Source of the DNA: Prevotella sp.
Lineage (GTDB): Bacteria; Bacteroidota; Bacteroidia; Bacteroidales; Bacteroidaceae
Length of the DNA stretch: 32,773 bases
Assembly: GCA_017557185.1 (NCBI GenBank)
Contig: JAFZAP010000093.1
Span: 1 to 32,773, forward strand
Direction: 5' to 3'
The notes beneath the pieces were generated by a model. The model searched no databases, was not told where the DNA came from, and worked only from the letters and a program-made list of their open reading frames with translations. Below are positions 24,603 through 32,366 of this stretch, one piece after another. Each line of letters starts with the position of its first letter. The stretch's first letter is position 1. The translations under genes were made by a program, and so were the position numbers.

Positions 24603-25505
24603 ATGCGCGCCTTCAGGCATATCACCCTCTCCCTACTGCTTCTGCTGACAACAAGCTTGTCGGCAGAAGCAGCAGTTCTTTTTTCCAACAAGAGCGACTC
24701 TACGCGCCTGGCCCTTGTGTTGGGTGGCGGTGGTGCGAAGGGAGCGGCCCATGTGGGAGTTCTGAAGGTACTCGAAGAGGCTGGCGTGCGCCCGGATATC
24801 ATCGTTGGAACGAGCATCGGGGCTATCGTGGGCGGTCTCTATAGCATCGGCTACAGCGCACAGCAACTCGATTCGCTCTTCCGTTCGCGACAGTGGCTGC
24901 AGCTTTTTACGCGCGAAGCCATTAAGGGCAATGCTATCAAGACGATGCTCGACAGTCTATGCCTTACTGCTCCCCTACGGGGGGAGGCTGGGAGGGGGCT
25001 TCTTTTCGCCTGTATCGCTGCCGACCTGCCGTCGTTCTCGGAAATTGTGCTCACGGGTGACTCATTGGCAAGAAACATGCGTGCCAGTATGTCGATCCCG
25101 GCATTGTTCAAGGCTGTTCGTTACGATGACTATGTGCTTTACGACGGTGGCATCTTCAACAACTTGCCTGTGGACGTAGCGCGAAAGATGGGAGCTACGA
25201 AGGTTATCGCCGTCGATCTAACTGTAAACCATCCCGATGACGACGACGATGCTCCTTCCGAATTTGTTCAGCTGCTCGACGACCTTCTCGGTCTTTCCAG
25301 TGCTGATGGTATCGTGGGTTGGCTCTTCAATCGGCCCGACTTCAAGAAATATCGCAAGAATTGCAAGGATGCCGACATCTACATCAATCCGCCGCTCTAC
25401 GACTATGATGCTACCGACTTTGGTCGTACAGCCATCACCAAGATGATTTCAATTGGTGAGCAGTCAGCGCGTCAGCAGATTGAAACCCTCCGTTCTTTTC
25501 GGTAA
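24603..25505 (+). CDS. Short exported patatin-like phospholipase
   Basis: A 300-residue protein with a signal peptide (about residues 1-22, ending LSAEA) and one patatin domain. The oxyanion loop is LGGGGAKGAAHVGVLK at about 41-56, the nucleophile Ser is in GTSIG (about 74-78), and the catalytic Asp is in DGGIFNNLPV at about 182-191. It hydrolyses acyl esters of membrane lipids. Many Bacteroidota patatins are about 700 residues with a C-terminal outer-membrane barrel, which this one lacks. Residues 122-134 (TAPLRGEAGRGLL) are encoded by a GC-rich repeat element in a loop before the LFACIAADL strand, and the frame stays open. Its start lies 1 bp after the LpxA-like stop, so the two are probably coupled in lipid or envelope metabolism. 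Confidence 0.9.
   Translation: MRAFRHITLSLLLLLTTSLSAEAAVLFSNKSDSTRLALVLGGGGAKGAAHVGVLKVLEEAGVRPDIIVGTSIGAIVGGLYSIGYSAQQLDSLFRSRQWLQLFTREAIKGNAIKTMLDSLCLTAPLRGEAGRGLLFACIAADLPSFSEIVLTGDSLARNMRASMSIPALFKAVRYDDYVLYDGGIFNNLPVDVARKMGATKVIAVDLTVNHPDDDDDAPSEFVQLLDDLLGLSSADGIVGWLFNRPDFKKYRKNCKDADIYINPPLYDYDATDFGRTAITKMISIGEQSARQQIETLRSFR
24966..25002 (-). repeat. REP-like GC-rich element, copy f, inside patatin gene
   Basis: CTCCCC (24970-24975) pairs with GGGGAG (24981-24986), followed by GCTGGGAGGGGGCTT. The minus strand reads AGCCCCCTCCCAGCC, matching the head of the family. It encodes residues 122-134 of the patatin in frame. Confidence 0.72.
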
Positions 25506-25574
25506 CTATGCTCATACAAAATAAGATTTACATTGAATCCCCTTGTCAAAGGCGACAAGATAACCGCCATAATA

Positions 25575-26402
25575 ATGAATAGGATATTTTGCTTTATCTG
25601 CATCTGTTTTTTCGGTGCCCAGTTACTCTTCTTCAGTTGCAAGACAACGGCTCAACAGCCACTAACAGGGCTTGGGCCTCTGAAGGGTGATAGTTCAGTC
25701 ACTATGCCCACCTACTTTTTGAAAGGGGAAAAACAAGTATTGGTGCCTTCAAATGAAAATGAATATGCCATTGACTCCATGCTGAGTAAATATGTACAGT
25801 CTCAGTTAGATCCGAACGCCTACGATGGATGCATTTTTAACTATATCGTTAAATACAGAGTCGATACATTAGGAACGGTTCATGATGTAGTGATTGTGAA
25901 TTCGCGTTCAGGCGAAAAAACGTTGGACAGACAGATAAAGACAGCTATAGAGAAATTGCCATTGACACCTGCAAGAGAAGGGTCAAAGGTATTATCCGTT
26001 GACATCATCTCACGAATAAAGCTCGACTGGGTGACGGGCCTTACTTTTATAGAGGAAATAGCAAAGAAGATGAGTAGGCAAGATAGACTTAATGATGAAG
26101 ATTTTCTAATCTTGGAGAAATATTTGATGTATGCTAAGGACGAAACTTTTGCAGAAGAAGTGGGATACAACATGTTTAATTATTTAAAAAAGAATGAACA
26201 ACATAATGAGCAATTTCTCAATTATCTTAAGAAAGAGGGGCGCCCCAGAGAGGACTCTATAGTTCAGAGGATGCTTCAAATAATGTGGATAGATATAGGT
26301 GAAGAATATGAGGAATTTAATAAATGTGCTCATGACTTTCCTCTTTTTAAAAACTATGGAGTTGCTAAAGGTTCTTTCAGCAAATTACGTGATAATTTAT
26401 AG
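25575..26402 (+). CDS. Lipoprotein with TonB C-terminal-like domain
   Basis: A 275-residue protein. The signal MNRIFCFICICFFGAQLLFFSC suggests a lipoprotein with Cys22, and ATG 25575 is chosen for this reason over a frame open to 25533. A TonB-C-like domain lies at about 60-150: VKYRVDTLGTVHDVVIVNSR, then LDRQIKTAIEKLPLTPAREG and a final strand. The remaining 125 residues are helical and charged, without recognised motif. It differs from the TonB-C protein at 4562-5689 in domain order and lies 69 bp after the patatin gene. It marks the start of the AT-richer part of the window, so it may be an acquired gene. Confidence 0.72.
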   Translation: MNRIFCFICICFFGAQLLFFSCKTTAQQPLTGLGPLKGDSSVTMPTYFLKGEKQVLVPSNENEYAIDSMLSKYVQSQLDPNAYDGCIFNYIVKYRVDTLGTVHDVVIVNSRSGEKTLDRQIKTAIEKLPLTPAREGSKVLSVDIISRIKLDWVTGLTFIEEIAKKMSRQDRLNDEDFLILEKYLMYAKDETFAEEVGYNMFNYLKKNEQHNEQFLNYLKKEGRPREDSIVQRMLQIMWIDIGEEYEEFNKCAHDFPLFKNYGVAKGSFSKLRDNL

Positions 26403-26430
26403 ATTGCTACTTGTTGGATAAATTAAAATA

Positions 26431-26829
26431 ATGCAAATTTTACTTGCCCTTAGGAATGAAGGAAAAAATGAAGAACATGTTAAAAGTGTGAAACGGCAGG
26501 TGACCTATACCACGCCCGTAACGGTAATCGTCACACCCATCCATTCACAAGCCTCAGAAACTACCGCAGGTTTGGAAGGCGGCCTCGTTCCGGGCGGAGG
26601 GGGTGGTATCATTCCTCCTGTCAACCCCGTATCAGATATTGTGAAGACGTTTGACTATTGTGGTAACGCCATCTACGAAAACAATGTACTGACAACGCTG
26701 CTCGTTGATGGAGGCTACGTTTCATTCACAAAGTCAGGAACAGGCGCAAACGCAACGTTCACAACAAATTATTTGGAAGGAAAAATATTATTTCGTATAT
26801 TTGCAAACGAAAGTATCTTTGCAACGTGA
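26431..26829 (+). pseudogene. Rhs/YD-type protein remnant
   Basis: A 132-codon open frame. Codons 88-104 read FDYCGNAIYENNVLTTLLV followed by DGGYVSF, which I recognise as a segment of Bacteroidota Rhs-like (YD-repeat) proteins located before the Rhs core. The core, the toxin tip and the many YD repeats are all absent. The first half (VTYTTPVTVIVTP, then a GGLVPGGGGGIIPP linker) has no Rhs likeness. Its 3' part contains the promoter of the next gene, and an alternative start in another frame (ATG 26475 region) ends after a few codons. I consider it a broken fragment of a longer gene, though a small expressed protein cannot be excluded. Confidence 0.55.
26772..26803 (+). promoter_or_regulatory. 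Consensus sigma-ABfr promoter of the MG2-domain gene
   Basis: TTTG (26772-26775), 20 nt, TATATTTG (26796-26803). A second -7-like box TATCTTTG follows at 26814-26821 without a good -33. Both lie inside the 3' part of the Rhs-like remnant. The gene start is 26855. Confidence 0.78.
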
Positions 26830-26854
26830 TTACAAACTTAAAAAAGACAAAGCT

Positions 26855-29410
26855 ATGAGGAGGATATTACTATTCGCAATATTCCTTATTCTGTCATTGT
26901 CGCCAGTCTGTCATGCTCAGACTAGCAGCAGTTATATTGGCCGTTTGGCAGAAACCGTAAATCGTTTCAACCGTGTTTTTCCCCAGGAGAAAGTTTATCT
27001 CCACATTGATAACACCGGTTATTTTATGGGTGAAACTATTTGGCTGAAGGCCTATGTGGTTAGGACGGATAAAGACAGTCTTGGCAGCCTTAGCCATGTA
27101 TTGTATGTGGAGTTGGTCGGTCCTTATGGAGATGTGGTGAAAACCCAAAAGTTGAAAATAGAGAATGGTACTGCCCATGGTGAAATTGAATTGAATGGTT
27201 TATTGGGAAGTGGCTATTATGAAATACGCGCTTACACTCGTTACATGCTTAATTGGGGAAAGGATGCCATCTTCTCCAGGGTTATCCCCATTTTTGAACG
27301 TCCAGAAAAGGAAGGAGACTTTTCGAGGCCTGTAATCCGTGAAGAGGTTAATGAGAGGTTGATGCCCAATGAGCGTGAGGAAGTATCGGAGAGGCGTCAT
27401 CGCCTGAATGCCCATTTTTATCCTGAAGGCGGACACATGGTAGAGGGATTGAAAGGGCGTATGGCTTTTTCCTTGTCCGATCGTCAGGGGCGCCCGGTAG
27501 AAGGTGCCTGCAAACTGTTGCGAAATGGCAAGGAATTGCTTGAGACCAGAACTAATGGTGACGGACGAGGAGTGATTGAATGGATCCCTACAGCCGAGAA
27601 AACAACACTTCAGGTAATCGGTTCAGACGGGACACATGAAGAGTTTGATATACCCAAAAGTGAAACCACAGGCTGTGTGCTTTCTGTCAATGCGACAGAG
27701 GGTGATGCGGTTACGGTGTCATTACAGTCAACTGCTGATATGCATGGGCAGGCCGTAGGGATTGCATGGCTTCAGGGCGGTCACATGTATAAATGTGAAG
27801 AGAAGGTACTTTCTGCAAACGGCATCACATATTCTATGCCCCGTAGTTTGATGCGAGACGGTGTGAATCAGCTGACGGTCATTGATGAACAGGGGCGTAT
27901 ATTGTCTCATCGTATGGTTTTTGTCTATCCGAAACATCCTATTGATAGCATAAAGGTGATACCAACTAATACAAAGACGCTAACTGGCAAAAAAGAAGTC
28001 TTAGAAGTTCAGACTCCACCGAACACCACCTTTTCGCTGGCTATCACCGATGCTACTACTCAGACAGGAGGATGGTACCATAACGCGGCCACATGGTTGC
28101 TTTTGACAAGCGACCTCCGAGGGTATATCAGTCATCCAGAGTATTATCTGGAAGCCGACGACCTTGAGCACCGGCAGGCAGCAGATTTGCTAATGATGGT
28201 CCAGGGTTGGCGCAGGTATGACTTTCAGATGATGGAGGGAAAGAAAACTTTTGAGATGAACCACTCATTGGAAGACAGACTCTATATTGACGGCAAGCTG
28301 AATCAGTACAAACGCAAAAAAACTACAGACGGTGTGAAGATGGGCGTAGTATTAACCAACAGGCTTGGCGATCAGTTGGCTGGTCAGACCACAACAGGAG
28401 CAAAAGGGCATTATGCGTTTGCGCTTCCTGATTGTTACCGAGATTGGGATGTTACAATTATGACGATGAAAGATGATAAGTTCGAAAATTACTATGTAGG
28501 CATTAATCGTCATTTTTCACCGGAAAAGCGTAATTTGGACCTGTTGGAGACAGAACCTTTGGAACTGAAAGAACCGATGTTGAAGATGGTTTATCCTGAG
28601 GGAGATGATCAAAGCTGGAAGAGCGATGATGTTCAGATTTTGCAGGAAGTGAAAGTGACAGGAAAGCTGTGGAGAAACCCCCGAGCTTTTTGGGAGCGTG
28701 AGAGCCGCGGGGCAAGAAATGCGAGAATCTGGTATAATTGCGAGTTAGAAGCGGACGGTTTGCTTGACCAAGGCCTGCCTGTTCCAACGCTCATAGGTTT
28801 CCTCAAGCAAAAGAACCCTTTATTCACGGGCAATGACAATTTGTCCGGGATTTCATCTTACCAAAACGATTCCTATAATCTCTACGAAGATGGTCTTTCG
28901 TACTCTCGGCGTCCTATCATATGGATTGTAAACAATAGGTTCTTCTGTGCTACAGGCATGCCAACAAAAAATGTAACTCGTCCACAGGAGGATGATCACC
29001 CGTTGGAAAAACCGATAACTTTTCCTACACAATTAGATGAAGTGAAGAAAGTCTATGTCTCTATGGACAGAAACGATTTGCGCCGGTTTGCGCCTTATTT
29101 AAACACTATGGGGCAAAATTGTGTAGTTGTCTATGTCTATTCTTATAACACTCTGCCCGTTGAGGCAGCGAAGGGAATACGTATGACACATTTTGATGGA
29201 TTTAATGTTCCCAAAGAATACGAACAGGAAATGGTGACAGGATTGCTGCCAGCTGATGACCATCGCCGAACTTTATATTGGAATCCCAACGTGAGAACCA
29301 ATGAGGAAGGAAAAGCCACTATTGAATTCTTGAACCGTCCATCCTGTAATTTACTGAATGTTTCCGCGGAATGCATTGGAGCAAACGGAAAGCCCATAAT
29401 CAATAGATGA
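26855..29410 (+). CDS. MG2-domain exported protein (Bacteroidota macroglobulin-like)
   Basis: An 851-residue protein with a signal peptide (MRRILLFAIFLILSLSPVCHA). The first domain, about 40-135, has FPQEKVYLHIDNTGYFMGET then IWLKAYVV, the MG2-like beta-sandwich pattern found in large Bacteroidota surface proteins. Further beta-sandwich repeats follow. Near residue 595, ILQEVKVTGKLWR resembles the start of a TonB-receptor plug-like segment, and the C-terminus ends with the conserved WNPNVRTNEEGKATIEFLNR block. There is no barrel, so it is probably periplasmic or surface-attached, handling or protecting a polymer or protein. The promoter at 26772-26803 rules out the longer frame from 26705. 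Function is unknown. It is more AT-rich than the upstream genes. Confidence 0.82.
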   Translation: MRRILLFAIFLILSLSPVCHAQTSSSYIGRLAETVNRFNRVFPQEKVYLHIDNTGYFMGETIWLKAYVVRTDKDSLGSLSHVLYVELVGPYGDVVKTQKLKIENGTAHGEIELNGLLGSGYYEIRAYTRYMLNWGKDAIFSRVIPIFERPEKEGDFSRPVIREEVNERLMPNEREEVSERRHRLNAHFYPEGGHMVEGLKGRMAFSLSDRQGRPVEGACKLLRNGKELLETRTNGDGRGVIEWIPTAEKTTLQVIGSDGTHEEFDIPKSETTGCVLSVNATEGDAVTVSLQSTADMHGQAVGIAWLQGGHMYKCEEKVLSANGITYSMPRSLMRDGVNQLTVIDEQGRILSHRMVFVYPKHPIDSIKVIPTNTKTLTGKKEVLEVQTPPNTTFSLAITDATTQTGGWYHNAATWLLLTSDLRGYISHPEYYLEADDLEHRQAADLLMMVQGWRRYDFQMMEGKKTFEMNHSLEDRLYIDGKLNQYKRKKTTDGVKMGVVLTNRLGDQLAGQTTTGAKGHYAFALPDCYRDWDVTIMTMKDDKFENYYVGINRHFSPEKRNLDLLETEPLELKEPMLKMVYPEGDDQSWKSDDVQILQEVKVTGKLWRNPRAFWERESRGARNARIWYNCELEADGLLDQGLPVPTLIGFLKQKNPLFTGNDNLSGISSYQNDSYNLYEDGLSYSRRPIIWIVNNRFFCATGMPTKNVTRPQEDDHPLEKPITFPTQLDEVKKVYVSMDRNDLRRFAPYLNTMGQNCVVVYVYSYNTLPVEAAKGIRMTHFDGFNVPKEYEQEMVTGLLPADDHRRTLYWNPNVRTNEEGKATIEFLNRPSCNLLNVSAECIGANGKPIINR

Positions 29411-29531
29411 AGGAAATACTCATTAAGATGAACAAGAAATATTGTTGGGATTATGAAGTATTTATGGTATTCTCATTAATTCCCCAAAAAGACAAAAATA
29501 AAATTGTTAAGTCATTTGTGAAGTGTTTTTC

Positions 29532-29562
29532 TTGGACTTTGTTTTGTTAAAATGTATATTTG
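29532..29562 (+). promoter_or_regulatory. Sigma-ABfr promoter of the lipocalin-like gene
   Basis: TTG (29532-29534), 20 nt, TATATTTG (29555-29562). Another -7-like box TATCTTTG is at 29591-29598, closer to the start at 29637. The same pair arrangement of two boxes is seen before the MG2 gene. Confidence 0.65.
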
Positions 29563-29636
29563 CAGCGCGAATATTAAACATAATTTTTTGTATCTTTGCA
29601 AATGTTTCAAACTATATCGGTAATCCATTTTTGACA

Positions 29637-30110
29637 ATGAAGAAGTTTTTATTTTTTTTCTATTTTTCAATAGTTGGCATGGGACTATCCTGTCGAAACC
29701 TAGGTCAAACCATTAATATTAATAATCGTACAGAAGACAAATTGGATACTCTACAGGGAAATATTCAAGAGGATTCTCTACCTTGTATAATCGGGAGTTG
29801 GTATCTTTCATGTACATACATAAACGGTGCCATGATAATGGGAAATGATAATCCATGGATTCGTTTCTTAGATGATGGTCATGGAGAGTATTATGCCTTT
29901 GAAGCTTCTTCTCAATATCCCTCGTTGTTTGATTGGCAAATTAACGACACACTTTTGACAATTAATGGCTATAGGAGATTTTTAGAAATACAAAAGGATT
30001 CGATTAAGTTTTCTTTCACCTTTGAGAAGAATGATTATTTAACTTTAAAGTATCGTAATGATGATGGAGTTTTTATAGTTTTTTATTTGGGAAGACGTGA
30101 CCAAAAGTAG
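29637..30110 (+). CDS. Lipocalin-like lipoprotein
   Basis: A 157-residue lipoprotein: MKKFLFFFYFSIVGMGLSC gives a lipobox with Cys19. The mature part starts with a polar stretch and then IIGSWYLSC, reminiscent of the GxW entry of lipocalin-like domains, followed by alternating beta-strands (WIRFLDDGHGEYYAF, WQINDTLLTINGYRRF, LTLKYRN). A small beta-barrel is likely; ligand unknown. ATG 29637 is chosen because the two promoter boxes lie upstream of it and within the longer frame from 29523. Strongly AT-rich. Confidence 0.65.
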   Translation: MKKFLFFFYFSIVGMGLSCRNLGQTININNRTEDKLDTLQGNIQEDSLPCIIGSWYLSCTYINGAMIMGNDNPWIRFLDDGHGEYYAFEASSQYPSLFDWQINDTLLTINGYRRFLEIQKDSIKFSFTFEKNDYLTLKYRNDDGVFIVFYLGRRDQK

Positions 30111-30620
30111 AGTTACTTTTCCGCCTTTAAACTGGTAACAGAGATTGACAAAAGAGATAAGGCTATATTCCTTCCTACGGGAGCCAAAGCAGCAAACTGT
30201 CTTGGAAAATCTTCTCAGGTTCCTATAAACACAAGTGATTCCAGACTACAGGCTCTAGCAGGATGCTGACTCTTGAAAATGGGACAGTCACCTTAAAACA
30301 AAGAGCGCCAAAGGATTTTGCCTTTTGCGGAAAGTTGATACAAGAACTTGTACAGGCTCGTAGTATCGGAGAAAAAATGGCAGACAGCAAAGCTTCTGCC
30401 CGAAACACCCGAAAAGGCTACTATAAAACATGATTTGCTTTTGGTTCCCATTTGGATGAGGCAAATAATCGAAAGAAAAAAAAGGGGACAAGAAAATGAG
30501 TAAATGGATTGACTTATAAAAGGATGGGCGTAGGTCAATGATACGAACCGTCAGTCAAGCAAAGTAGACATATGATGCTTTTTCCGAAAAAAATAGAGGG
30601 AAACTGCAGTTCTCTATGCC
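30111..30620. other. Gene-free decayed stretch, about 510 bp
   Basis: No intact gene. Short peptide-like runs are interrupted by stops, for example a plus-strand run ending at a TGA near 30268, whose sequence includes TEIDKRDKAIFLPTGAKAA, and a 56-codon frame at 30263-30433. They look like debris of a former gene, but I could not assign a family. Minus-strand frames here, up to 81 codons, overlap each other and have no recognisable domain. Confidence 0.5.
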
Positions 30621-31494
30621 ATGTTCCATACCAGTATCAGTGAACAGCTATTATTCAAAGATGGTACAAGCCTTGGTAAAGGTAGAACATCATCTACCGA
30701 TTAAGTGAGTACATATATTATGCTTTGTGCCGAGACGTTTTTTTTGCTAGCAGACGACTACAGCTATCGCTGTCTGAAGCACTTCTACTTGGAAACCGTC
30801 TGCAAGCACATGTGCCATCTGTTCCCGCACGTGGTCTCATACAACCAGTTTGTGGGGTTGGAGCGCGATGTGGCCATTCCGTTGGCATTGTTCATCAAGA
30901 AGGTGTTGCTTGGCAAGTGCACGGGCATCAGCTTTGTCGACAGCACACCGCTTCGTGTATGCAGGAACCTGAGGATCCACATCCACATGGTTTTCAAGGG
31001 GATTGCCCAACAGGGCAAGTGCTCCATGGGCTGGTTTTTGCTTCAAATTGCACCTTGTCTGCAATGAGAGGGGCGAACTGCTCAACTTCATGATAACGCC
31101 GGGGGACGTTGATGACAGGAAGCCGTTAGAATACAAGGCCTTCATGGAGTTCATCTTCGGGAAACTCTTCGCCGACAGGGGGTATATCAGCCAGGACCTC
31201 TTCGAGATGCTCTTCGTTGACGACATACACCTGGTGACAAAGCTGAAAAGGAACATGAAGAACTCGCTGATGAATCTCTATGACAAAATCCTCCTCAGGA
31301 AAAGCTCGGTCATCGAGACTGTCAACGACGAACTCAAGAACATCTGCCAGATAGAACATACCAGGCACCGCTCTGTTGACAACTTTGCAACCAATCTCTT
31401 TGCAGGACTCATTGCCTACAACCTCTTGCCAAAAAAGCCACAGATGAACATTGAAATCATCGACAAAAACAGGCTCATTAGTCAGAATTCTTAA
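30621..31494 (+). pseudogene. IS982-family transposase, disrupted
   Basis: The transposase is split into pieces. An N-terminal segment MFHTSISEQLLFKDGT runs in frame from ATG 30621 to a TAA at 30702-30704, and the same frame continues as VSTYIMLCAETFFLL and on to GKCTGISFVDSTPLRVC, FKGIAQQGKCSMGWF. Near 31035 the frame shifts to FKLHLVCNERGELLNFMITPG, GDVDDRKP, LFADRGYIS, LKRNMKNSLMNLYDKI and VIETVNDELKN. These are IS982-family (DDE type) blocks. The shift fits a loss of 2 nt where TGGTTTTTTGGC-like codons for WFFG would be expected. No matching left terminal repeat was found, so the element is probably truncated at its 5' end and inactive. Confidence 0.85.
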
Positions 31495-31507
31495 ATCGAA
31501 CTCACGT

Positions 31508-31841
31508 TATATTAGCATTCCTTGAACTTGCTTTATATCAAGAGACCACCCACTCCTGGCAATTGATATGGCTTGCCAATCCTCTTTATATATATGCATT
31601 GATTTCATTCTATAGAGGAAAGAAACCCGCAAAAAGTGTAGTAGCTGCATTTTTTTTGTCATTGCTCTTTAATGAATGTCATGGGAGTTTGATGTTAGGC
31701 GTAGGACCAGACTTCGAAAGATTCGTTGCTGAAAAATTGAGTGGATATTATCTATGGCACATAAGTATACTGATTTTGTGCCTAGGATTGTTTTTCCTTT
31801 ATATGTTAGAATACTTACATTTTTTTCTGAAGGAAAAATAG
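31508..31841 (+). pseudogene. C-terminal fragment of a multi-spanning membrane protein
   Basis: The open frame starts inside the end of the IS982 remnant and runs to TAG at 31841. From about 31512 it reads ILAFLELALYQETTHSWQ, then LIWLANPLYIYALISFYRG and two further hydrophobic segments, with KKPAKSVVAAFFLSLLF and WHISILILCLGLFFLYML. That gives three or four membrane helices without a start codon, promoter or N-terminus. The 5' part was presumably lost when the IS inserted or by a later deletion. No family assigned. Confidence 0.6.
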
Positions 31842-31875
31842 GGGAAAAGAGTTTCATTTTTGATTTAAATAACGT

Positions 31876-32235
31876 ATGGAAAAGTATTTTGCATTCATAT
31901 TTCTATTATTCCCTCAGCTGTTACTTGCTCAGACTGGGGGCGCAGGCACGGAGCACGGATTTCGTGCAGATGACGAACTGAGCAGGGAAGTGGTGGTGTT
32001 CGATGGGAACGGAACAAACGGGCGTAATGTTGTCTGGGACTTGCAGGAAATGGAAGTTCTCGACAATGACTATAAGACCCGCTATGGCGGTGCCGAGACT
32101 GTGCCCTGGCTGGTTGCAGGTTATGAAGGCCTCACTGGCCATCAGTATCTTACAAACGAAGACGGAGCTTATTTGTTAGCCCGACGTTCCACAACCGCAC
32201 GCAATAGCGATATCCTTCAACTCTCAAAAGAATGA
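31876..32235 (+). CDS. Short exported protein, probably an N-terminal fragment of an Rhs-associated protein
   Basis: A 119-residue protein with signal peptide MEKYFAFIFLLFPQLLLAQ, then a soluble part: HGFRADDELSREVVVFDGNG, VVWDLQEMEVLDNDYKTRY, LVAGYEGLTGHQYLTNEDG. This layout (RxDDxL, WD, DxxYxxxY, then a GxE...Y block) recalls the N-terminus of longer exported proteins that I associate with Rhs-type loci in Bacteroides and Prevotella, so the frame may be a truncated gene. The likeness is from memory and needs a search. GC content is higher than that of the preceding pieces. The stop is followed by a perfect palindrome and a long hairpin. Confidence 0.5.
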   Translation: MEKYFAFIFLLFPQLLLAQTGGAGTEHGFRADDELSREVVVFDGNGTNGRNVVWDLQEMEVLDNDYKTRYGGAETVPWLVAGYEGLTGHQYLTNEDGAYLLARRSTTARNSDILQLSKE

Positions 32236-32253
32236 TATGATGCCAGGAGGGGC

Positions 32254-32267
32254 GCAGGCGCGCCTGC
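32254..32267. repeat. Perfect 14-bp palindrome GCAGGCGCGCCTGC
   Basis: Self-complementary GC palindrome 19 bp after the preceding stop codon. With almost no loop it would be a poor terminator hairpin; a binding site is possible. Confidence 0.6.
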
Positions 32268-32271
32268 TTCC

Positions 32272-32351
32272 TTCCCTTGATTCCTCCCTTCCTTAGAAAT
32301 ATAAACCTTCCTCCCCAGAGATGACGCTAAGGAATGAAGGAATGAAAGGAA
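32272..32351. repeat. Imperfect 25-bp inverted repeat with 30-nt loop
   Basis: Arms 32272-32296 and 32327-32351 pair at 21 of 25 positions. They are built from TTCCTT/AAGGAA-type motifs (CCTTCCTTAG and CTAAGGAATGAAGG). It may be a long terminator hairpin or a repeat-element remnant. Confidence 0.6.
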
Positions 32352-32366
32352 CTTCGCTTCTGATTT

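Noticed and set aside
26705-26854. Longer N-terminus of the MG2-domain protein
   Set aside because: A consensus promoter lies inside it, and a good signal peptide starts at ATG 26855.
30293-30538. An 81-codon minus-strand membrane-like frame
   Set aside because: It overlaps other frames in a decayed region, has no promoter and its hydrophobicity follows from A-rich DNA on the other strand.
30705-31494. Programmed ribosomal frameshifting in the IS982 transposase
   Set aside because: IS982 transposases are normally single-frame as far as I know, and there is also an in-frame TAA upstream, so mutation is the simpler explanation.
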